NCBI RefSeq assembly: GCF_040706615.1
Contig: NZ_JAPDRF010000001.1
Location: 1 to 64,000, forward strand
Source of the DNA: Lentisalinibacter sediminis
Lineage (GTDB): Bacteria; Pseudomonadota; Gammaproteobacteria; Steroidobacterales; Woeseiaceae
Direction: 5' to 3'
Length of the DNA: 64,000 bases
A model generated the notes under the pieces. It saw nothing but the letters and a program-made list of their open reading frames with translations. It had not been told where the DNA came from and ran no database searches. Numbering within the stretch: position 1 is the stretch's first letter; each line of letters begins with the position of its first letter. This document shows positions 9,467 to 16,988 of this stretch, piece after piece. Made by a program: the position numbers and the translations under genes.

Positions 9467-10562
9467 CTTTCCTGAGCGGCGGAAGCACGTTGTACTCGAG
9501 ATGATACAGGGCTCGTCCCTTCAGCCCGCGGGGATAGAATTCCGCATCGTAGGTGATGCGTGCATCGTCCGTGAGGTTGTTAAGGTACCAGTAGTTGTCG
9601 GCGCAGCTGTCGTAAGTCTCGATAGTCGGATCGGTGAAGATCGCTTCCAGGGCACGGTATTCGACTACGGAGCCGGGTGACAGCTCACGCCATGATTCGT
9701 CGAAATCCGCGCGTATCGGGTAGGTGATGCCGCCGGCTTGGATGTGGAGTTCATAGGCCACCGGGCGGCCGTCCACGCGGGCCAGCCACGCTTCGGCGTC
9801 GCCACGGGGGCCAAGGTAGTCCAGGAGGCGTCTCAGGAATGTTTGCCCAACCTGGTTAGAGCCGAGGTCGTTGCCGACCTGCACCTTCCAGCTGTTCCGT
9901 GAGACGGTGACTATCTCGTCGAATAGGGGATCCGTGCCGGACCTGAGCGGCATGCGCTCGACCGTTGCACCGGGCTCTGCTTCGAATTTACGGACTTTCC
10001 TCAGCGTATTTCGTCGATACTTGCGTGATCGACCCTTGAGGTGTTCTTCCCAATTGCCCATGGCGGAGAGCATTGGTGTTCGGACTGTCTCGTTGATGCC
10101 TACCCGACCGAACTGCCGGCCAGCACCTTCCAGCCACGCCAGCAGGCGGCTATCGGCCGAAATGCGCAGGACCAGCACTAGTTCGATGTCCGGCGTGGCC
10201 AGAATAGCCCGGCCAATTTCATCCAGTTCAGCAGGTGTCAATTCTCCGTGGAGTAGGGCGTTCCACCATGGTGAATGGCCGTTTGCCATCGTGACCAGCG
10301 TGCGGGTAGACACACCCCGGATGCGCCTGAGCTCGACGTACATCGGCACAATCGCGCGTAGTCCTTCGTCGGTCTCGAAAACGTGAATACAGAGCTGGCG
10401 CGTGTGGTCTTTCCGCGTCGAGTCGCCGAACGCGTACCACCACGCCGAGAACCACTCCCAACTGAGCGGTAGCTGGGGACGTGGCTGAGTCGCCAGCAGC
10501 GATCCCCAGGCGAGCTTCAGGTCTGCGAAATCATCGTCGCGCTCGACGATCCGATGTCTCAT
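9426..10562 (-). CDS. CelD/BcsL-like GNAT acetyltransferase (FemAB-related)
   Basis: 378 aa. The central SRKYRRNTLRKVRKFE segment and the AWLARVDGRPVAYELHIQAGG / YPIRADFDESWRELSPGSV segments are typical of CelD/BcsL-type acyltransferases annotated in polysaccharide and exosortase-associated clusters. Cytoplasmic. By family it acylates a polysaccharide precursor or adds an amino acid; the exact reaction is unknown. It faces the radical SAM cluster with overlapping 3' ends, so it is a separate transcript from the 10.6-kb intergenic region. The shared theme suggests one surface-modification pathway, which is inference. Confidence 0.78.
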   Translation of the reverse strand: MRHRIVERDDDFADLKLAWGSLLATQPRPQLPLSWEWFSAWWYAFGDSTRKDHTRQLCIHVFETDEGLRAIVPMYVELRRIRGVSTRTLVTMANGHSPWWNALLHGELTPAELDEIGRAILATPDIELVLVLRISADSRLLAWLEGAGRQFGRVGINETVRTPMLSAMGNWEEHLKGRSRKYRRNTLRKVRKFEAEPGATVERMPLRSGTDPLFDEIVTVSRNSWKVQVGNDLGSNQVGQTFLRRLLDYLGPRGDAEAWLARVDGRPVAYELHIQAGGITYPIRADFDESWRELSPGSVVEYRALEAIFTDPTIETYDSCADNYWYLNNLTDDARITYDAEFYPRGLKGRALYHLEYNVLPPLRKVRSLLRGDDRSRA

Positions 10563-10822
10563 TCTTGTGAATTTGCTCAGTGTTCAGGGGCTGGTTGCTG
10601 AAGTCTGCTCGCCGGCGGTTGGGCTCCTGCCACGAACCAGAAAGGCTGCCGCCGCATCCGTGATTGTAGAGCACTTGACTGGATTCAGTGACTGGAAGGG
10701 CCGCTCGCTCGATTGTAATGAGCGGATTGACCATATTCACTCAATCACGGACGAGGAGCTGGAAGATTTCTATCAGCTGCATGCCAGGAGATTCACCCGC
10801 GTGTTGAGGAGAGTATTCCGAG

Positions 10823-10839
10823 TGTCGATGCTCTTTACT
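10823..10839 (+). promoter_or_regulatory. candidate PrsR operator (UAS) 2
   Basis: TGTCGATGCTCTTTACT, one mismatch (last base) from TGTC-N9-TACA. It ends 66 bp before the -24 GG at 10906. It is the weakest of the six and the only one off the 10.5-bp spacing series. Confidence 0.45.
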
Positions 10840-10903
10840 GTTGAATGACCATGGTTATTGGGGAAAGTCGTTAACTTTATGATTCAACAAATTTTTTCTA
10901 ATC

Positions 10904-10920
10904 TTGGCATCGCTCTTGCA
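10904..10920 (+). promoter_or_regulatory. sigma-54 promoter
   Basis: TTGGCATCGCTCTTGCA: GG at 10906-10907, ten bases, GC at 10918-10919. It lies about 40 bp before the ATG at 10961. An in-frame TTG at 10904 falls within this promoter and so cannot be the start codon. Confidence 0.8.
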
Positions 10921-10960
10921 CATGCATCGTTGGATAAGGGCATCGCAAAGGACTTATGTA

Positions 10961-11638
10961 ATGGATAACAGGTTTTTCGGATTGGCCGCTGCCGCCATTC
11001 TCGCAACGGCGTTGGCCGGCGCCGCCAGAGCAGACGTAATCAACATCGACTCAGGTCCGGGCAACGAGGAGCAATGCCTGGTCTTTGCAACGGACACCGC
11101 GTGCGAGACCGTAGCAATCGATGCGCACCCTCTTTGGCAGGAGAACGGGCCGGAAGGCAGCGCTGCTGTCTGGGTTTCCTACGCCGACACCGGTTATCAG
11201 GGCGACGCCACCACGCCGGACGACTCGACAGACAACCCGGTGTTTATCCTCGTCGAGGAGTTTGAGGTGGCGTCTGACAGCGTGCTGGATTTCTTGATCT
11301 GGGCTGACGACACGGCGAGAGTCGTTCTGAGTGGCGTGGATGGCGTCATCGCAAGTATCGACCCGAACTTCAGCCAGAATATTTGCGCGGACGGCTCGAT
11401 TGGCTGCGAAGAAGATGAGTGGGGTCAGTTGCTGGCGGACCTCTCGGCTGGCAGTTACCAGATCACGATGGAGATATTCCAGGTCGGGACCGGCGAGACC
11501 ACGACCAATAACCCGTTCGGCGTTCTCTACACGGGCACCGTTAGCTCAGTGCCCGAACCAGGTACGCTGGCGCTGCTGGGGATGGGCATGATTGGTATGG
11601 GTATCGCGCGTCGTCGGCGCCGTGCTACCAGTAGTTAG
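10961..11638 (+). CDS. PEP-CTERM sorting domain protein
   Basis: 225 aa exported protein. Signal peptide LAAAAILATALAGAARA/DV, then an acidic body with four cysteines (ECQ... region CLVF, CETV, CADG, CEED) that could pair in disulfides. The C-terminal tail is VPEPGTLALLGMGMIGMG followed by ARRRRR. The ATG at 10961 is chosen over the in-frame TTG at 10904, which lies in the sigma-54 promoter; an AAAGGAC ribosome site precedes it. It ends in a strong terminator at 11676. The body resembles no family I can name. Confidence 0.85.
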   Translation: MDNRFFGLAAAAILATALAGAARADVINIDSGPGNEEQCLVFATDTACETVAIDAHPLWQENGPEGSAAVWVSYADTGYQGDATTPDDSTDNPVFILVEEFEVASDSVLDFLIWADDTARVVLSGVDGVIASIDPNFSQNICADGSIGCEEDEWGQLLADLSAGSYQITMEIFQVGTGETTTNNPFGVLYTGTVSSVPEPGTLALLGMGMIGMGIARRRRRATSS

Positions 11639-11675
11639 CAGCACGCGAGCTTCTCGTTCGCCTTTTGCGTTTTGT

Positions 11676-11711
11676 CGGCCGGTCCCTTTCAGGGGCCGGC
11701 CGTTTCTTTTT
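11676..11711 (+). terminator. rho-independent terminator
   Basis: GGCCGGTCCC and GGGGCCGGCC pair around TTTCA and are followed by a T-rich tract. Confidence 0.85.
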
Positions 11712-11743
11712 GGGGCGAAGTGGCCCAAGGACCATCTGTAGGT

Positions 11744-11760
11744 TGTCGAGGTAATATACA
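11744..11760 (+). promoter_or_regulatory. orphan UAS-like site abutting a decayed PEP-CTERM gene
   Basis: TGTCGAGGTAATATACA fits TGTC-N9-TACA exactly, but here it runs straight into the first ATG of the reading frame. In the six intact genes 120-240 bp separate the site from the coding region. No convincing sigma-54 promoter lies between. It looks like the remaining edge of a deleted promoter and 5' end. Confidence 0.5.
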
Positions 11761-12470
11761 TGTCGCTCGGACCAGCGGCTGGTAGCCTTTTGGCGTTCGG
11801 CGGCCAGGCAATGGCAGATCCGATAGAGGCTGGTGACTTCGGCGGCGGTAGTACGGCTGACTTTGCCGGTTTCGGTGGCGGAACGCCCTATACGGCGTAT
11901 TCCGATCTCGGCGAGGAGGAGATCGGTACTTTCTCGATACGCACCGTTAACGATACGAACGGCAATAGTGTTACGGGCGTCGGCGTCACAGGGGGACTAC
12001 CGGCGAGATCGATATCGGGCAGGGTATCGTCTGCAATTCGAATAACGCAGTTGTCATCGGCGAGATTGTCGTATCTCTGTTGTTTGACGGTGATGAATTC
12101 GAGGATTTCGGCGAGATTGCGGTAATCTCGGCGCTGATCGGCAACGACCTGGTCACCGGCGAACTGCGAACCACCGCTGACGACGGCATTGCCATTTGGG
12201 ACTTTGGCGGGGAGACGACGATAACTGCGATCGATCCCGCGGTCATTAACGGAGCCGCCGTCTGGAGCATTACCGACGCGTTCGGTAATGCGGCCATGTC
12301 CAGCCTGACGTTCGGAGCGACGCAGGGGCCCTGCTTCGAGGAGACGGGCAGCAAGTGCACGAACCAATCCGACTATAACCTGGTGCGGATCACGGCAAGC
12401 GTACCGGAGCCCGGCACCCTGGCTCTGCTCGGTCTCGGGCTGTTCGGGGCGTCGCGAGACGGCGAAAGGT
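11760..12470 (+). pseudogene. decayed PEP-CTERM gene (two frameshifts, promoter lost)
   Basis: The coding signal is split over frames. Frame A (from 11760) carries the second half of a signal peptide (LLAFGGQAMA/DP) and a Gly-rich start of the body. Adding one G to the GGGGG run at 11991-11995 joins it smoothly to the second frame (TTGEIDIGQGIVCNSN ... to VPEPGTLALLGLGLFG). Adding one G to the GGGG run near 12448 would restore a normal GVARRRK tail and a TGA. As read, the protein misses the charged n-region, is broken twice and has no RRR anchor. Either a genuine pseudogene or two homopolymer errors; the missing promoter favours decay. Confidence 0.7.
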
Positions 12471-12496
12471 CTGAGATCTCTCTTCCATATTCTCGC

Positions 12497-12521
12497 AAAG
12501 CCCCGCATCGCGGGCTTTTTT
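12497..12521 (+). terminator. rho-independent terminator
   Basis: AAGCCC / GGGCTT stem with a GC-rich interior and six T, just after the restored end of the decayed PEP-CTERM gene. Confidence 0.75.
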
Positions 12522-12633
12522 GTTAGCGATAACGCCTGACGGGGGGACGGTTCCGCGAAGGACTTTTTTCTTCACCAAGAATGAATTGCAGGAGGCAAAG
12601 GTTGTCGGTAGCCCTGATAGACAAGGCCCCGGA

Positions 12634-12650
12634 TGTCAGCTTTCTTTACA
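12634..12650 (+). promoter_or_regulatory. candidate PrsR operator (UAS) 3
   Basis: TGTCAGCTTTCTTTACA, an exact TGTC-N9-TACA match ending 52 bp before the -24 GG at 12703. A second, wider dyad TGTC-N13-GACA lies at 12603-12623 and may be an additional binding site. Confidence 0.6.
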
Positions 12651-12700
12651 GGAAAATCATTCGAACCCTCGCGCGATCAATGAAATCAGATAGTTAGAGA

Positions 12701-12717
12701 TTGGCATGTGCTTTGCA
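12701..12717 (+). promoter_or_regulatory. sigma-54 promoter
   Basis: TTGGCATGTGCTTTGCA: GG at 12703-12704 and GC at 12715-12716, ten bases apart, upstream of the lectin-type PEP-CTERM gene. Confidence 0.85.
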
Positions 12718-12769
12718 TCGATTACCATAATTCGGTGCGTGTGATGCGCCGACAGGGAGGTTGACGACT

Positions 12770-13339
12770 ATGACAGAGTGGCTCAGGCGTATTTCAGTGG
12801 GTGCGGCGTTCGGACTGATAGGGCTTTCAGCGCAGGCGGATCCCATCGTGACAGGCGTTGAGGGAGGCTTCGAGTTCGGTGTGGTCGATGCCGAGGGTAT
12901 TACCTGGAGCGGCGCAGATGCAGCGGCCGATAGCCTCGGTGATGGATGGACTCTCGCGTCCATCACTTCGCAGGACGAGTTCGATCTGATTGTGTCGCTG
13001 CTGCCGTCTGCGCCTGCGAACCGCACCCATTACTGGATCGGTGGTACCGATTTCGCGGACGAAGGGACGTGGGTCTGGATCGACGGTGAGTCATTTGGCC
13101 CGTACGAAGCCTGGTGGGGCGGCGAGCCGAACAACTCCGGTGACGAGGACTATCTCGCTATGGACTTCAGGAGTGATAGTCCTAGTGGCTGGGGTTGGAA
13201 CGATGCGCCTGATGGTGTGTCTTCTATCGTTCCCGTCGGAGGCTTTGTGGTCAAGCGCTCTGTCCCTGAGCCCGGTACGCTTGCCCTTCTCGGTCTCGGC
13301 CTCGTCGGAGTGGGTGTAGCCCGTCGCCGCAAGGCTTGA
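12770..13339 (+). CDS. C-type lectin domain PEP-CTERM protein
   Basis: 189 aa exported protein. The ATG at 12770 is chosen because AGGGAGG (12754-12760) is 9 bases upstream; the TTG at 12761 would touch it. Signal peptide ends at SAQA/DP. Residues about 25-160 form a C-type lectin-like domain: WSGADAAADSLGDGWTLASI, YWIGGTD, WVWIDGE, an EPNN motif (the EPN type usually linked to mannose/glucose binding with calcium), then GWGWNDAP. The tail is VPEPGTLALLGLGLVGVG with ARRRK. It is likely a surface or matrix sugar-binding protein held through exosortase. Binding specificity is inferred from EPN only. Confidence 0.88.
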   Translation: MTEWLRRISVGAAFGLIGLSAQADPIVTGVEGGFEFGVVDAEGITWSGADAAADSLGDGWTLASITSQDEFDLIVSLLPSAPANRTHYWIGGTDFADEGTWVWIDGESFGPYEAWWGGEPNNSGDEDYLAMDFRSDSPSGWGWNDAPDGVSSIVPVGGFVVKRSVPEPGTLALLGLGLVGVGVARRRKA

Positions 13340-13371
13340 CGACAACCACTGTTTTGGTATTTGCTGCTTCG

Positions 13372-13397
13372 AAGCCCCGCACTGCGGGGCTTTTTTT
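13372..13397 (+). terminator. rho-independent terminator
   Basis: Perfect stem AAGCCCCGC / GCGGGGCTT with loop ACT and seven T, downstream of the lectin PEP-CTERM gene. Confidence 0.9.
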
Positions 13398-13492
13398 GGT
13401 CTTGTTGCTTCGACGGGAAAAGGAGATCGATCCCGCTACGCTTCGATGCTCGCCGTCGATGGGACAAACCGGACCAAGATGCGTGGGTATGT

Positions 13493-13509
13493 TGTCGAAC
13501 AGATTTACA
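13493..13509 (+). promoter_or_regulatory. candidate PrsR operator (UAS) 4
   Basis: TGTCGAACAGATTTACA, an exact TGTC-N9-TACA match. It ends 83 bp before the -24 GG at 13593. The longer gap contains a 42-bp palindrome (13508-13549). Confidence 0.6.
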
Positions 13510-13549
13510 GACCCGTCGGATCGTTGGGCCGAGCGATTCGACGGGTCTG
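13508..13549. repeat. 42-bp inverted repeat between UAS and sigma-54 promoter
   Basis: The arms CAGACCCGTCGGATCG and CGATTCGACGGGTCTG pair over 16 bp with one mismatch around a 10-base centre. There is no T run after it, so it is not a typical terminator. It is absent from the other five PEP-CTERM promoters. It could be a second operator or a DNA-bending hairpin. Confidence 0.7.
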
Positions 13550-13590
13550 CAAACAATTGCCCGCGTGGGTTTAGAGTTCCCAAATACAGA

Positions 13591-13608
13591 CTGGCATGAT
13601 CCTTGCTT
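13591..13608 (+). promoter_or_regulatory. sigma-54 promoter
   Basis: CTGGCATGATCCTTGCTT: GG at 13593-13594 and GC at 13605-13606, ten bases apart. Confidence 0.85.
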
Positions 13609-13711
13609 TACTTGGGTTGATAGAAGGGTACCAACGGGATGACCAAGCGATTATCAGGGTCATCGGTCTTGTAACCCTCGGTTGCTTGGGCTTTGGTAAG
13701 GGAGAAAGCCG

Positions 13712-14293
13712 TTGTTGAATGTTAAGAACGCGGTGTTGGTGGCGGTCCTCATGATGATCGGCGCGTTCGGCACCGCGAACGCGGACATCATTACCCTTGA
13801 GGACGAAACCGAATTCACACCGACTGGAACAGATTCGCCGGAAGACTACGTTGACCACAAGTGCGGGGACGTCAACTACATCGGTTGCGGGCTGCTTGGG
13901 ACGGGAGATTTCGTTACCTGGGATCACCTCTTCCAGTTCGATCCTGCGGCTGAGGAGATTCTGTCTGGCCTCCTTACCGTGACGATTCGTGATGACGAGC
14001 GAAAGGACTGCGGCTTGTTCTTGTCTGGTTGCGAGTTCGCATTCGGATTCGACGAAACCGGTGAGTGGGCGATAGGCGAAGTCGACACCGGGTCGTACGA
14101 TTTCGATGTCGCTGTAGGACATCTCGCGGACGGGAGCTATCGCGTGACAGTAGGATCGCTGCTGGGGGACTTCTACCTCGTACGGTCGGTTCTGACCATC
14201 GAGTACGTCGCCAGTGTTCCCGAGCCTGGCACTCTTGCGCTGTTGGGGCTTGGTCTCCTTGGTGTCGGGGTCGCTCGGCGACGTAAGGCTTGA
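13712..14293 (+). CDS. PEP-CTERM sorting domain protein
   Basis: 193 aa exported protein. The start is a TTG (13712, or the next codon) preceded by GGAG at 13701; no in-frame ATG is available before the signal peptide. Signal AVLVAVLMMIGAFGTANA/DI. The body has four Cys (CGDV, CGLL, CGLF, CEFA) and a beta-rich pattern. The tail is VPEPGTLALLGLGLLGVG with ARRRK. The upstream region has the sigma-54 promoter, the UAS and an extra palindrome; a terminator and a REP element follow. Function of the body unknown. Confidence 0.84.
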   Translation: MLNVKNAVLVAVLMMIGAFGTANADIITLEDETEFTPTGTDSPEDYVDHKCGDVNYIGCGLLGTGDFVTWDHLFQFDPAAEEILSGLLTVTIRDDERKDCGLFLSGCEFAFGFDETGEWAIGEVDTGSYDFDVAVGHLADGSYRVTVGSLLGDFYLVRSVLTIEYVASVPEPGTLALLGLGLLGVGVARRRKA

Positions 14294-14322
14294 TCGGCAT
14301 CGTCTCGATATTTGCTGTCTTG

Positions 14323-14349
14323 AAGCCCCGCATCGAGGGGCTTCTTTTT
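14323..14349 (+). terminator. rho-independent terminator
   Basis: AAGCCCC / GGGGCTT stem with a 7-base loop and CTTTTT, immediately before a REP element. Confidence 0.8.
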
Positions 14350-14350
14350 G

Positions 14351-14411
14351 TGTAGGAGGACCTTCAGGCCCGATTATTTTGAGGAATCGGGCCTGAAGGC
14401 CCTCCTACATC
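14351..14411. repeat. REP element (full palindrome)
   Basis: About 60-bp palindrome. The outer arms TGTAGGAG and CTCCTACA close two small hairpins. In this copy both inner hairpins are of the GGGCC-type, one with a base change (GGACC). It lies between a terminator and the acyl-CoA dehydrogenase genes. Confidence 0.85.
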
Positions 14412-14462
14412 CCCCATCCCCAATCTGCTACATTCCTCCCCAGCCAACGGGGAGGAAGCACC

Positions 14463-15599
14463 ATGAATTTCGAGTTTTCCGAAGACCAGGAAATGCTGCG
14501 CCAGGAGGCGCGCAAGTTCCTGAGCGAGCAGTGCGGGCCTGAGACGGTTCGCGGCGTGCTCGACGGCGACGCCACCCACGACGAGAAGCTGTGGCAATCC
14601 ATCATGGAGATGGGCTGGACCGCGACGGCGCTGCCCGAGGCTTACGGCGGCTTCGGCATGGGCTATCTGGAGCTCTGCGTCATCGCCGAGGAACTCGGCC
14701 GGGCGGTCGCGCCGGTGCCGTTCTCGAGCGCGGTGTATCTGGCCGGTGAGAGTCTCCTCGCCGCCGGTAGCGACGCGCAGAAGGGCGAGTGGCTGCCGAA
14801 GCTTGCCTCGGGCGAGTCCATCGGCACTCTGGCGCTGGCGGAGACGCCCGGCGCAGTCACGGCTCGCAAGACCCGGGCGAAGGTCGAGAACGGGAAGCTC
14901 ACCGGCACTAAGACGCCGGTGCCGGACGGCAGTATCGTGGACTACGCCGTGGTGGCGGCAAAGGATGGGCAGGGCGCATCGCTGTACCTGGCGGATCTCT
15001 CCGACGCCGGCGTGACCCGCGAGACGCTCGCCACGGTGGACCCGGCGCGGGATGCGGCGGCGCTCACCTTCGAGGACGTGCCCGTGGAGCCGCTGGGCCA
15101 GCCCGGCAAGGGCCTCGAGTACCTTGGCCGCGTGCTGGACCGGGCCGCCGTGCTGGTGGCGTTCGAGCAGCTGGGCGGGGCGCAGGCGGCGCTGGAGATG
15201 GGCGTGACCTACGCGAAGGAGCGTTTCGCCTTCGGCCGGCCCATCGGTTCGTTCCAGGCCATCAAGCACCGCCTGGCGGAGATGTTCGTGTCGCTGGAGC
15301 TGGCGCGCTCTAACACCTATTACGGCGCCTGGGCGCTGTCTACGGGGGCGGACGAGCTGCCCGTGGCGGCGGCGACGGCGCGGGTAGCGGCCTCCCAGGC
15401 CTTCTACGAGTGCGCCCGGGAGAATACCCAGGTGCACGGCGGCATGGGTTTCACCTGGGAGGGCGACTGCCACCTCTATTACCGGCGCGCGAAGCTCCTG
15501 AACCTGGTGCTGGGCGGCGAGCGCGTGTGGAAGGACAAACTCATCCAGCGGCTGCAGGCCCGGCGCGAGCCGGAGGCTACGACGCTGAACGCGGCCTGA
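14463..15599 (+). CDS. acyl-CoA dehydrogenase
   Basis: Predicted FAD flavoenzyme of fatty acid or CoA-thioester catabolism, 378 aa, cytoplasmic. The N-terminal helical domain (EFSEDQEMLRQEARKFL), mid domain (GTLALAETPG) and C-terminal domain (YAKERFAFGRPIGSFQAIKHRLAEM ... QVHGGMGFTWE) follow the ACAD family order. The start has a GGGGAGG site. It is 12 bases from a second ACAD gene; the pair probably forms a heteromeric enzyme, as in steroid or cyclic acyl-CoA catabolism where two-subunit ACADs occur. No other catabolic genes are adjacent, so the substrate is open. Confidence 0.92.
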   Translation: MNFEFSEDQEMLRQEARKFLSEQCGPETVRGVLDGDATHDEKLWQSIMEMGWTATALPEAYGGFGMGYLELCVIAEELGRAVAPVPFSSAVYLAGESLLAAGSDAQKGEWLPKLASGESIGTLALAETPGAVTARKTRAKVENGKLTGTKTPVPDGSIVDYAVVAAKDGQGASLYLADLSDAGVTRETLATVDPARDAAALTFEDVPVEPLGQPGKGLEYLGRVLDRAAVLVAFEQLGGAQAALEMGVTYAKERFAFGRPIGSFQAIKHRLAEMFVSLELARSNTYYGAWALSTGADELPVAAATARVAASQAFYECARENTQVHGGMGFTWEGDCHLYYRRAKLLNLVLGGERVWKDKLIQRLQARREPEATTLNAA

Positions 15600-15611
15600 G
15601 GAGGGAGCGAC

Positions 15612-16820
15612 ATGGATTTCAACGACACACCCCAGGAAGCGGAATTCCGCGCCGAGGCCCGCGAGTGGCTGAAGGCCAACCGGCCGGACCTCGACCTGTC
15701 GAAGGTGCACTACAAGCGTGACCTGACGCCGTTCAAGGACTGGCAGGCGACCAAGTTCGACGCCAACTGGGCCTGCCTCGGCTGGCCGAAGGCGGCCGGC
15801 GGCCGCGGCGCGAAGCCCATCGAGCAGGTGATCTGGTCCCAGGAGGAAGGCGACATCTCCATGCTCTCCGGGCCGTTCATCATCGGCATCGGCATGGCGG
15901 GCCCTACCATCATGCGCCACGGCACCGACGAGCAGAAGGCGCGGTACCTGAAGCCGATGGCCCGGGGCGACGAAATCTGGTGCCAGCTCTTCTCCGAGCC
16001 GGCGGCGGGCTCGGACCTCGCCGGCATCCGCACCCGCGCGGTGAAGGACGGCGACGAATGGGTGGTGAGCGGCCAGAAGATCTGGACCTCGTTCGCGCAC
16101 GTTGCGGACTTCGCCATCCTGGTGCTGCGCACGGACCCCACGGTGCCTAAGCACCAGGGGCTGACGTATTTCATCCTGGACATGAAGTCGCCGGGCATCG
16201 AGGTGCGGCCCATCAAGCAGGTGAGCGGCGAGTCGGACTTCAACGAGGTGTTCCTCACCGACGTGCGTATCCCGGATGCGAATCGTCTCGGCGACGTGGG
16301 CGAGGGCTGGAAGGTGTCCATGACCACGCTGCTGAACGAGCGGCTGAGCGTGGGCGCGGCCTTCCCGTCGAACTTCGACGACATCCTGGAGATGGCCAAC
16401 CGGATGGAAGGCGCCGACGGCGCGCTGATCGAGGACGGCGCTGTGCGGGATCGGCTCGCCGACTGGTTCGTGAAGTCGAACGGACTCGAGTACACCGGCT
16501 ACCGGATGATCTCGGCGCTGTCCTCGGGCAAGACGCCGGGTGCGGAGGCCTCGATGACCAAGCTCGTGCTCGGCCGCGGGCGTCAGGATATCGCGTCGTT
16601 CGCCATGGATCTGCAGGACATGGCGGGGATGATCACGGACCCGGAGCAGGCGCCGCTGGAGGCGCTGTTCCAGCGCTCGTTCTTTCGCTCGATCGGCAAT
16701 CGGGTGGAGGGCGGCACGGACGAGATCCTGCTGAACATCATCGGCGAGCGGGTGCTCGGTCTGCCGCCGGATGTGCGGGTGGACAAGGACGTGCCGTTTA
16801 GTGAGATTCCGACGGGGTAG
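15612..16820 (+). CDS. acyl-CoA dehydrogenase
   Basis: 402 aa, second of a tandem ACAD pair, preceded by GGAGG. Family motifs: CQLFSEPAAGSDLAGIRTRAV (FAD/substrate segment), WVVSGQKIWTSFAHVADFAI, and the C-terminal RSIGNRVEGGTDEILLNIIGERVLG, which ends where ACADs carry the IYEGT-like motif. It is longer than its partner and retains the usual FAD-contact sequences. Same operon as 14463. The 3' flank leads into the regulatory region of the next PEP-CTERM gene. Confidence 0.92.
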   Translation: MDFNDTPQEAEFRAEAREWLKANRPDLDLSKVHYKRDLTPFKDWQATKFDANWACLGWPKAAGGRGAKPIEQVIWSQEEGDISMLSGPFIIGIGMAGPTIMRHGTDEQKARYLKPMARGDEIWCQLFSEPAAGSDLAGIRTRAVKDGDEWVVSGQKIWTSFAHVADFAILVLRTDPTVPKHQGLTYFILDMKSPGIEVRPIKQVSGESDFNEVFLTDVRIPDANRLGDVGEGWKVSMTTLLNERLSVGAAFPSNFDDILEMANRMEGADGALIEDGAVRDRLADWFVKSNGLEYTGYRMISALSSGKTPGAEASMTKLVLGRGRQDIASFAMDLQDMAGMITDPEQAPLEALFQRSFFRSIGNRVEGGTDEILLNIIGERVLGLPPDVRVDKDVPFSEIPTG

Positions 16821-16835
16821 GTGCCGCGGTTAGAG

Positions 16836-16852
16836 TGTCGGAAAATATGACA
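16836..16852 (+). promoter_or_regulatory. candidate PrsR operator (UAS) 5
   Basis: TGTCGGAAAATATGACA, a perfect TGTC-N9-GACA dyad, the most symmetric of the set. It ends 63 bp before the -24 GG at 16916. Confidence 0.6.
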
Positions 16853-16913
16853 TTCCTGGGATGCACCTGATCTGAAATCATTAAAAAAATAAGAAAAACA
16901 ATATCTTGTATTA

Positions 16914-16931
16914 TTGGCACGGGATTTGCTT
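16914..16931 (+). promoter_or_regulatory. sigma-54 promoter
   Basis: ATTGGCACGGGATTTGCT lies here, with GG at 16916-16917 and GC at 16928-16929; matches TGGCACG-N4-TTGC. An A/T-rich tract precedes it. Confidence 0.88.
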
Positions 16932-16988
16932 TGTTTGTGATGAACGCTTGTAAACCTGCTTCCCCGATTGATCAAAGGATTGATGGAC

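Larger units (their letters stand above)
10563..10960. other. intergenic region with PEP-CTERM control elements
   Basis: 398 bp between divergent genes. It holds the candidate UAS at 10823 and the sigma-54 promoter at 10904 for the PEP-CTERM gene. The minus-strand promoter of the CelD-like gene must also lie here, but I could not place it. A 93-codon open frame on the plus strand (10567-10848) has no recognisable features and is not called. Confidence 0.5.

Noticed and set aside
10567..10848. 93-codon frame in the PEP-CTERM intergenic region
   Set aside because: No ribosome site, no family, and its end overlaps the candidate UAS at 10823.
11781..11796. GG-N10-GC pattern inside the decayed PEP-CTERM gene
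   Set aside because: Only the invariant dinucleotides fit; the TTGC and CACG parts of the consensus are absent and it lies 20 bp from the UAS, unlike the 52-83 bp elsewhere.
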